DNA of 64,000 bases from Amoebophrya sp. A120 (Eukaryota > Sar > Dinophyceae > Syndiniales > Amoebophryaceae): NCBI GenBank assembly GCA_905178155.1, contig CAJINV010000005.1, positions 8,244,515-8,308,514 of the forward strand, in the 5' to 3' direction. The notes beneath the pieces were generated by a model, which was not told the origin of the DNA, searched no databases, and was given only the letters and a program-made list of their open reading frames with translations. This document shows positions 56,601 to 64,000 of this stretch, one piece after another. How positions within the stretch are numbered: position 1 is the first letter of the stretch; each line of letters begins with the position of its first letter. Both the position numbers and the translations under genes were made by a program.

Positions 56601-59600
56601 TGCAACTCTGCATGAGCATGACCAATCTGATCTCGCGTGTAAGGTACGCCAGCAACACAAATCCCATTTTATTTCATGTTGAGCAAATTTGTATAGGTAA
56701 TTGCCACTGATACGATGCTTTTGCAATGCATAGCTGTCCTACACTTCCAATCTGCTGCAAGGAGAGAACAATGCGCAAAAGATGCAGCTTACCGTCAACC
56801 AGCCGATCCCCTCGGGAGAGAAGTGTCCGGTGCAGCTGCAGTTAAAAAGTAGCAGCCAGCTCGGGAAGGCGGAAGACGAACAGTTCATCGAAGATCTGGA
56901 AGATGCTACTGCGCTCGTCGCGGTCAAACCCATTCTCCTGTGGCTCCTGCATGACCCGCTCTGCGAGTCCCTGCGGCGCACTGGACTCGAGCGAACGGCA
57001 AACGGTTTTGATCCTCTCGTGTCTGGAGAAATTCTGCCGGCCGCGTCTTCGTTCGTCGAGGAGAACGTAGAAGAACAAGAAGGGCTGCAACGTGAAGAAC
57101 TGCAACAGGAGAAAGAAGAAAAACGCTCGTCTCACCGTCTCCGCGCGGCCGCGTGTGGTGCGAGACAGGGTCCCGGGGCGGGCGCGCTGGGTATCAAATG
57201 TAAAAATGTCTGGGTCTGGAAGATTCTGACACTTGTCATGCACGTTTTGCATGAGCCATGATGTCTGTGATGCATCCCCTAGCAATACAGATTTTTTGAG
57301 GGCTCCTTGATGCGTATTCCGCATGACAAGTGCCTTCTCAGCGTAGCAAAAATTGCCTTTCCTTAGGTACTCATGCAATACAAATTTTTTTGGAATCCAA
57401 ATGCAGCATCACAAGTTGCATTCTTCCAGACCCAGACACTTTTGCACTTGATACTGGGCAAGGCGGTGCAAAAGTTGAAGGCGCTGGCGGCGAATTTTGC
57501 GTCAGACAATCCGCTGGAGAAATACCAAAAATTCGGCACGAAAAAGGAGTTCTACGTGACCGCGCACTCCCCGACTCCGGCGGGCACTGCCCCTCCCGCG
57601 ACCCTTCCGACCCCGGCTTTGCGACGAATGAACAGTGAGATGACCGGGCTGGAACGCGCGCTACACTTGCTCTTTGACCACACCAGCAAGCAGAACCTGT
57701 TTGAAGGCTTGAAAATTGCGGCGCAAGCGAACCACGCGCGGGCAAGGCTGTACGAGAAACAACTGGCCGACCACTTGGCAAGGCAAAACAAGGCCCCGCC
57801 GAAGCCGGTGCCCAAGCCGAGTTGGTGGACGCGGGCGGCCGCGGGTCTGCGGAACAGGTTTGGGGACGACAAACAGCAGGACTTCGAATATCTCACGAAA
57901 AAACTGTTTCACTGTGATTATTTATTTGCAAGTTTTGCATCACAAGTTTGTTCTACATCACAAAGGAAGTTTGCAGCCATGCGAGCTTCCTAAGGGAAAA
58001 CACGACTAAATAATGCATTTTCTGGCATGTGTAGCAAGACAGACACTTTTGCGATGCACTTTCTGCATGAGAAACAGTTCTTTCTTGCGATATCGAACTA
58101 AAAAAGATCAATCTTGAATGGGATTTCGACTCCATGAAAAAATACGCGGTCCACATGCTATATGCAGTGCACAAGGATCGTACTCGTACTAATTGCGTTT
58201 ATGCATTACAAATCTTTTTCTTATCCGCATTGCAAATTCAATTTGTAATGGCTAAGGCAATTTGTAATGCAATTTATACTAGTAAGATGCTTTTGCACTG
58301 CATATGCTACACCCGAAACGGGAATTTGATTTTTCGAGCAACCGACCACAAGACGGCAACCAGGTCCACGCGGACAAAGTTCTCTCCGACTACGACTCTG
58401 TGACTACCGGTAGCGGGCGCAACGTGTACGATTTTGGGCCGAACAACCTACCCCCGGTGCGGCTTGCGAGGTTGATGCGGTTTCTGCAGTACAGCAATTA
58501 TGGCCTAGCGGTGGCAGCGAAGCAGAAAATTACCCCGGGATCCTTCCCGGGCACGGAGCCGGGTCTGGGCCCGGGCCCCGTGGCGATGATCAAAGATCCG
58601 TTCAAAATCGCGTCGCCATTCGACACGAACGAAATTCTGGAGGGCCCGGGAGAAAAATCGGACAAGACACTGATTTTGAACTATTTTAAGCGCAACAAAA
58701 TACCGATGATTGACATCCAGGACGGCATATCAAATGCAAAAATGTCTGGGTCTGGAAGAGTGCCAGACTTGTCATGCAGATTTTACATGACCCATGACGC
58801 CTGTAATAGATACCCTGGCATCACAGATTTTTAGCGGGCTTTCTGATGCCTATCCCGCATGAGAAATGCCCTCTCCATGTAGCACAAACTGGACCCCTCG
58901 TCTTGCTGGTCATGCAATACAGATTTTTTCAAAATGCAGAAACAGCATCACAAGTTGCAATCGTCCAGACCCAGACACTTTTGCATTTGATACGGCATGC
59001 GCCGGGTGATGGACGCGAGCGAAGACATCGGGAACTCGTTCGATCTATCCTATGTAAAAACGTCCCCACCCCATAGTTCTTGTCATGCAAATCTGCATGG
59101 TAAAATGCACCTCGTTTGTGTAAGAGATTTCCCTTCGTAAGAAATAAGCACTTCGTAAAACGTATCGCCATTGCCCTCGCTCATGTAGAAATACCAAGCA
59201 GATACTACAACAGACTAGCAGCGTGCGGGGGGAGACCAATGTGGTCTCCCCCCGCCCGCTGTGACTATTAAAAAACACACCAGAGAACTTCTTTTTTTCC
59301 AGCAGAGGCTGGTCGTGGGTTGTGGGGATGAGAAATAGAAACAATATGCTAGCACGATTTGGAGTCAGCCGCAAGCTCTTTAAGATTTCCGCTTCGCTTT
59401 ATTTCAGTTTTACAGCACAGACAAGCAACTAGATACAGACTAACAGACACTAAGTTCAGAAGAAAACACTACGAAAAGCGAAGATCTGCCTGCTAGCGCG
59501 GACATACGATACGCACGCGGGGGAGGAGGGGGAAAACGCAAGCGAAGCGAGAACAAGACGCGCAGTACAATGGGCTGGAGCAGAGGACAAGAGCAGATAG

Positions 59601-62600
59601 TAAGAATATCAAAACAAGATGAAAAGTGCACGCATGCACGCGCACTGCTTAACTGTGTGAAAGGTGTCGGCCCTGTTTGACCTGCTGCGGCAGGCAGGTG
59701 AATTCGTAGAACTGCCTCACATGTTAAGTAACGCACACCGGCCTCCTAGTTTTAGTGATGAATTAGTGAGTCCAATTAGATAACGATGAAAAAATTAGAT
59801 AACGAATGACTAGAATAACTGAATGATGAAAAATTTATATGCGCAGCGGCTTACTGCGCAGCGTCGGTTCGTGCACGTGTGTCGCTCTTCGTTCGTTGTC
59901 TCCAGGAGCTTGATCGTAAATTCGTGCGCTCCTCCTGCTTTATAAAATTCGATCTTCCCATCTGCCCCCGTTTTCCCACGTAGATTTAGATCTCTACCCT
60001 TTTATATCTTCTGTCGTTTAGTTTTGTTGTTTTGCCTGACTTGCCTTCTTAGCGCTAGCCCGCGCATCCCGCGTTCTTGCAGGGGCAGCTGTCTTTTTTT
60101 CCGCCTTGCCAGCGGATTTTGTCGCGGGGAAGAAAGCACTCTGGGTTCAACGGTCCCCGCCCCCCCTCGTCGTGGGTTCAACGGCCCCCATCCCTAAAGA
60201 GACCACTTAGAAATAATTCTACAGTAGATTGCAAATTTTACAGCGGTCGCCCGTTTTGCATCGGCCGAGGCTGCACACGCGTCCGGAGTATTTTTCACTG
60301 ACGTCCCTCGGCTTGGGTCATATGATGTTCTTCGTCAGGTCGCGCAGCCTCTATTAATGCGATTCGGGTCGGCTGCGCCCTATGGCTAGTATCTGTGATC
60401 CAGCTCGTCCATATATTTCGGGTTTCGACCCGAATAGCGCGCACTAGGCGCAACTATCTCTTTATACAGTGGTCTCTCCCTATCTTTACTATCTTTCAGT
60501 GCAGCGGCTTACTGCACTTATCGCCCTACGGAGACTGTGATCTGACCTCCCTCTACCTCCCCTGGTGGACGTCTGCCGCGGCTTACGGCTCTGGACGTTA
60601 ACTAGGATCGAGTGCGTTGTGCGGGTTTAGGGTTTTGAATATTTAATTTTGTATCTCCCACTGCTGCATGCACCCTGCTGCAGAACTTGTGATGCAAAAC
60701 AACCTCCGGGTTGTTCCCGCGCTTCAGGAGTAGTTCTGTTGCGTGCGGGCAGCAGAAGATGAGTAATGCTGTTGGTTTAGGGGGTTGAAAATGTTTGTGC
60801 ATGTGTAATGCAAAAGATGAAAAAGATTCGCGCGTGGGAGCGCATTTTTAAGCACAACGGGCGGGTGCCGTTCCCGCCGTCACACAATCACATACAATAC
60901 AATACAACAGAGCGGGGCCCAATCAAAAAAAAAAAAAATCTGCATGGTAAAATTGTTTCTCATGCGGAGCCCTATGGGAAGTGTTTTCTCGTCGTGTTTG
61001 GTGGAAATTTATGATGCTTGAATCAGCATGCTAGGCTAGGCCTGTGATGCTGCTGGGGCTAACTAAACAGGATAATGCTCCGAAGCCAAATTTGTCATGC
61101 GCAGCAACCAAAGCTGGTGAATTTGTCTAGCAGGATTCTCATCTTCACTCTGGTGTGGGGACGTTTTTCGATAGGATACGAGCGGCAAATCAACGCGAAC
61201 GACGTGAAGTCGCAGCAGGGCGGGCGGTTTCAGTGGCTCCACCTCGGGTGGCACCTCACCGCGACGCCCCAGCCCTTGCCCGCTTCGGGAACCACCGCAC
61301 CAAACGACGTACTGTACGGCATCCGGCGAAAGGCGATAGGGGACGAGATCGCTGACATCTTGCCGGAATTCCAGCTGTCGCCCGACACCGCGTTCAGTAT
61401 CCACGAGCAGCCGTCGGTAGGCCCACCTGGTGGCACCAAATTTCTCGATTTGGGGCAGCAGGTTTTGTCCCCAATTCCGACCACGTTTCACGTCACGAAC
61501 TTTTTGACAAATTTTTGGAAGAAGCAGCCGGTAAAGCAACAGCCGTATATAGCCAAGGCGATTTTGCGGGACGGCTTTGACGAAGACAACGGGTGGCACG
61601 ATGGCATCGTTGTGAAAATGGGTAGCAAGAAAAAGTTTGACTTCAACGAGGCCCATAAACCGGTGGATTCTATGAGAGTGCACAACTCCTCCTCCCCCTC
61701 ATTTGTATTGCATGAGCAGCAATGCAGACACCAGCACACGTCGAGCCTGCACATGACAAACTCAGTCGCCTAATGTACTGCTGTTTGGGTTTATTCCGGA
61801 ATCTGTCATTGAAACAATGCCACAGGGAAGCACTTGGACTTGGGTTTTTGCATCACAAGTGAGGGGGTATCGGGGGGGTTGTGCACTCCTATAGTTTCCT
61901 TCGAGAAGCCGGAAGTGGCGGCGGCCTGGTACCAAGCTTTGATTGCGTCCAACCCGCTGGCGTCTCCGCGAGGTCCCAACCCCATGATGACGTTCAAGAA
62001 CGGATATGCATTGCAAAAGTTGTATCGTACTAGGTAGTACAAATTGCATATTTCTCAGCGTGAAAAATAAAAATTGAATTTGTCATGCTGTTTTACCTTG
62101 GAAATGCGATTTGTAATGCATCACTGCAATTGCTACGAGTGCGATACTTTTGCACAGGATAACGGAGCTGGCGAGCTGATTTTCGCCAAGATTGCGGAGT
62201 TACTGGCGCTACTGGAACGGTCGTGCTGCGGCGAGATCGAGTTTTTTTGCGCGATATCAACTGTAGAAATGTCTGGGTCTGGAAGAATGCAACTTGTCAT
62301 GCTGATTTTGAATTCTAAAAAAATCTGTATTGCATGGGCAGCAAAGAGAGTCCAAGTTTTGCTACACGGAAAGAGCATTTGTCATGCGGTATAGCATCAG
62401 GAAGCCTCACAAAATCTGTGATGCTAGGGCATGCATCACAGACATCAGAAGTCCTGCAAAATGTGCATGACAAACGTGGAAATCTTCCAGACCCAGACAT
62501 TTTTACATTTGAAACGCGAAGAAAATTGAGACGGTCATGGTGAAGGACGAGAGCGGCGAGTTTGCGAAGTGGAAAAAGGAAAAGCAGCAGAAGCTCGACG

Positions 62601-64000
62601 CCGATGGGAGAACGGCTCTGCGCGGGGGAGCTGCTGCGAGCAGCACGACCGCTGGTGCCAGTACAACATCGGACGAACCTCCTTTCCCCTACCCCTGGCC
62701 GGTGGCATCGTTCTGTTCGGTGAAAGAGGAGTACGTGCGCAAATTCAGCCTGGCGCGGGAGTTCAAGGACCCAGGTACTGGCACGATATGACAGTGCGCA
62801 ACTCCCCCTCCCCCTCATTTGTCATGCAAAAACCCAAATCCAGTTGCTCGTTGTGGCGCCGCGTGCATGACAAATTCCGGAAAGCCCGATAGTACTACAC
62901 TCGGAGCATGAACCTGTCATGCACAGGACGCACCTGTACTGGTGTTTGTAATGCTGTTGATGCCACGCAAATGATAATGAGGAGGAGGTGGGGGGGTTGT
63001 GTACTCTCATACACGAACGCGTTGGATGTGAAGCAGTACGAGGTATTTGGAATATCAAATGCAAATATGTCTACTGGGTCTGGAAGTTTGGGATTTGTGA
63101 TGCTAACTCTCGATCCTACAAAAAACTGTATTGCATTACCAGCAAAAGGCGCTCAGATTTTTGCCACGACCCGGATCGGGCATTTCTCATGCAGGATAGG
63201 CATGATGAAGCCTTCGCGAGGGCTGCGATGCTAGAGAATGCACCACAGGCATCGTGGGTCATGTACTATATGCATGACAAACACCCAACTTTTCCAGACC
63301 CAGACATATTTGCAATGCATATGGAGACAAAAGCAACAATAGCAAACCTCCTTCACCGACCGCGTCGCTGTTCACCATGACACAGCGAAAAATGTACAAG
63401 AACTGCGGGCCGATCCCCAATCCCGAGGCAAGGCGGTCGAACTTGGAGGACTTGGTCGGCGACCGGCTGCAGTTTAACACCGGCCAAGCAGTGGAGGATG
63501 AAAAGTGGATCGAGGCGATTCGGGCTGTGTTACCAGTCATTGAATCGGCGGTGCGGGTGTACGATGAGGACTACTTTCACAACTTGCACCATCAGAACGC
63601 GCACGACTACAACCTGCGGGCCTCGAACCCGGAAAGTTCGTCGTCCGAGTGCAAAGTGAACATGAACGAGAAACTTCCGGTCGCAGAATGGCAAGTGGGG
63701 AACAGCTATCAAATGTAAAAGTGTCTGGGTCTGGAAGAATGCAACTTGTGATGCTGCATTTGGATTCCAAAAGAATCTGTATTGCATGAGTACCAAAGGG
63801 AATGTAATTCTTGCTACGCGAAGAGGGCATTTGTCATGCGGAATAGGCATCAAGAAGCTCTCAAAAAATCTGTGATGCTAGGGCATGCATCACAGACATC
63901 AGGGCTCATGCAAAACGTGCATGACAAGTGTCAGAATCTCCCAGACCCAGACATTTTTGCAATGCATAACAGCAACAGCGGGACGCGCGAGTCGAATCAA
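50691..64000 (+). CDS. Large protein with Arg/Ser-rich and Pro-rich region; runs off the window
   Basis: ATG 50691 (MRRRRWCATSRKLF) begins at least 1,818 codons in 25 exons. All boundaries are TSD-flanked introners, and the frame is kept at every join to 64000. Residues ~45-330 are acidic and low-complexity. Residues ~335-400 are Arg/Ser/Glu-rich (RSRSRERERSS type), like the RS regions of RNA-processing proteins, followed by a Pro/Arg stretch and a helix (VDKELVRDEARTAVQTAL). The remaining ~1,300 residues alternate folded-looking segments (VADLVFLRPTDQMVLSPKLNMR; ILLWLLHDPLCESLRRTG; GWHDGIVVKMG) with charged linkers. No signal peptide, membrane span or known domain was recognised. An RNA-processing role is only suggested by the RS-like segment. 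Confidence 0.7.
51163..51425. mobile_element. Introner family A in gene 7
   Basis: TSD tgtga, exact; phase 1. Confidence 0.88.
51510..51771. mobile_element. Introner family A in gene 7
   Basis: TSD agcgt, exact; phase 2. Confidence 0.9.
52229..52495. mobile_element. Introner family A in gene 7
   Basis: TSD taagt / gaagt (one mismatch); phase 1. The right end is TTTGACA followed by G, a decayed GATA that now ends in CAG. Confidence 0.8.
53174..53447. mobile_element. Introner family A in gene 7
   Basis: TSD ggtat / ggtgt (one mismatch); phase 2. Confidence 0.8.
53502..53736. mobile_element. Introner family M in gene 7 (single copy here)
   Basis: TSD cggga, exact; phase 0. Terminal inverted repeats of ~39 bp begin TATGGCGTTCTCAAATGTTA and end TAACAGTTGAGAACGCCATA, almost perfect, so this is a young copy. 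Confidence 0.9.
53808..54065. mobile_element. Introner family A in gene 7
   Basis: TSD aaccg, exact; phase 0. The core has one extra unit (GTCTGGGTCAGGGTCTGG). Confidence 0.88.
54184..54443. mobile_element. Introner family A in gene 7
   Basis: TSD gcgaa, exact; phase 2. Confidence 0.88.
54587..54826. mobile_element. Introner family A in gene 7
   Basis: TSD ttcga, exact; phase 2. The left GGGTCTGG core is deleted, yet the frame still requires removal. Confidence 0.85.
54876..55184. mobile_element. Introner family G in gene 7
   Basis: TSD gagcg, exact; phase 1. Confidence 0.88.
55221..55472. mobile_element. Introner family A in gene 7, inverted relative to 4146-4399
   Basis: TSD ctctc, exact; phase 2. 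Its interior is the reverse complement of the 4146/11858/13647 subfamily. Confidence 0.9.
55625..55903. mobile_element. Introner family B in gene 7
   Basis: TSD caaaa, exact; phase 2. Confidence 0.9.
56025..56285. mobile_element. Introner family A in gene 7
   Basis: TSD cattg, exact; phase 1. The interior is inverted relative to 54587-54826. Confidence 0.9.
56567..56732. mobile_element. Introner family D in gene 7
   Basis: TSD gctgt, exact; phase 1. Confidence 0.9.
57192..57453. mobile_element. Introner family A in gene 7
   Basis: TSD ctggg, exact; phase 2. The interior is inverted relative to 3810-4077. Confidence 0.9.
57889..58092. mobile_element. Introner family C' in gene 7
   Basis: TSD tcgaa, exact; phase 0. 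Confidence 0.87.
58161..58304. mobile_element. Introner family D in gene 7
   Basis: TSD tgcta, exact; phase 0. Confidence 0.9.
58728..58992. mobile_element. Introner family A in gene 7
   Basis: TSD cggca, exact; phase 1. Confidence 0.9.
59107..60935 (+). mobile_element. Retroposon with poly(A) end and 18-bp TSD
   Basis: AAATCTGCATGGTAAAAT occurs at 59089-59106 and again at 60936-60953. The inserted sequence ends in a run of 14 A, and deleting it recreates a normal family B interior. Long TSD plus A-tail indicates target-primed reverse transcription of an RNA. No reverse transcriptase or other convincing ORF, so it is non-autonomous. It contains a perfect 14-bp-stem hairpin (59225-59255) and three hairpins sharing the loop GCGGCTTAC. 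Confidence 0.8.
59225..59255. other. Perfect 14-bp hairpin inside the retroposon
   Basis: GCGGGGGGAGACCA, a 3-base spacer ATG, then TGGTCTCCCCCCGC. It is GC-rich and would fold stably in RNA or DNA. Confidence 0.85.
61671..61893. mobile_element. Introner family F in gene 7
   Basis: TSD gattc / gtttc (one mismatch); phase 2. Confidence 0.85.
62005..62161. mobile_element. Introner family D in gene 7
   Basis: TSD acgga, exact; phase 0. It has the same CACAGGATA right end as 12222-12378. Confidence 0.88.
62255..62514. mobile_element. Introner family A in gene 7
   Basis: TSD cgcga, exact; phase 1. The right terminus is GAAA instead of GATA, yet the TSD and frame are intact. Confidence 0.88.
62787..63011. 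mobile_element. Introner family F in gene 7
   Basis: TSD cacga, exact; phase 1. Confidence 0.9.
63053..63321. mobile_element. Introner family A in gene 7
   Basis: TSD tggaa / tggag (one mismatch); phase 1. Confidence 0.83.
63707..63968. mobile_element. Introner family A in gene 7
   Basis: TSD acagc, exact; phase 0. It is the last complete introner; 32 nt of exon follow before the window ends. Confidence 0.9.

Larger units (their letters stand above)
59046..61178. mobile_element. Introner family B in gene 7, carrying a 1.8-kb retroposon
   Basis: TSD cgatc / cgagc (one mismatch); phase 1. Without the nested insert it would be ~300 bp, normal for the family. The frame continues on both sides. 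Confidence 0.85.

Noticed and set aside
59107-60935. LINE-type or other autonomous retrotransposon
   Set aside because: No reverse transcriptase or endonuclease motif in any frame; the longest frames are under 100 codons.
2310-63968. Regularly repeated short palindromic sequences resembling a CRISPR or dispersed bacterial repeat array
   Set aside because: The repeats are paired inverted ends of separate elements embedded in eukaryotic exons with TSDs. There is no constant repeat-spacer spacing and there are no cas-like genes.

Overview
This is eukaryotic DNA. Every confidently read gene is on the + strand, and each is cut into many short exons by dozens of short elements with terminal inverted repeats. 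I think the host is a parasitic dinoflagellate of the Amoebophrya (Syndiniales) type. The reason is established knowledge that Amoebophrya genomes carry 'introner elements', which are invasive introns with inverted-repeat ends, direct flanking repeats and non-canonical splice sites. Nothing here is prokaryotic (no operons, no ribosome binding sites), and the host name is an inference.

Layout: (0) 1-2248, the right part of an old introner, then coding-like but frame-broken sequence. (1) 2249-3000, a 73-aa single-span membrane protein. (2) 3746-5468, a 240-aa protein of unknown function. (3) 5868-9786, a PPP-family Ser/Thr phosphatase. (4) 10486-22424, a 1,108-aa CaMK-like protein kinase in 34 exons. 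22425-26786 is AT-rich spacer with one copy of a 730-bp repeat and one stray introner. (5) 26787-41513, a 2,028-aa DHHC-type palmitoyltransferase in 21 exons. 41514-45472 is AT-rich spacer. (6) 45473-48973, a 260-aa coiled-coil protein of the At4g15545-like family. 48974-50690 is spacer. (7) 50691 to beyond the window end, at least 1,818 aa, with an Arg/Ser-rich and proline-rich stretch, otherwise unrecognised.

Introners: I count 87 copies in twelve families, named here by their ends (A, B, C, C', D, E, F, G, H, J, L, M). Nearly all begin TAT and end ATA, and lie between 5-bp target-site duplications (TSDs): 68 pairs identical, 19 differing at one or two bases by my hand count. Removing one element plus one TSD copy always restores the reading frame. 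The joined exon lengths of genes 1, 2, 4, 5 and 6 are exact multiples of three, and the joined kinase and acyltransferase show their catalytic motifs in order. Insertions fall in codon phases 0/1/2 as 27/34/25, so they ignore reading frame. About fourteen conventional GT-AG or GC-AG introns coexist with them. Later insertions sit inside introners: two copies of the 730-bp repeat, a GC-rich minisatellite block, and a 1.8-kb poly(A)-ended retroposon with an 18-bp TSD.

The genes share no evident pathway. What unites the window is recurrent intron gain by several small DNA-transposon-like families that share an internal 9-base motif, TTGTVATGC. Exon boundaries are read by eye from TSDs and frames, and positions may be off by a base or two. 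There is no transcript evidence.
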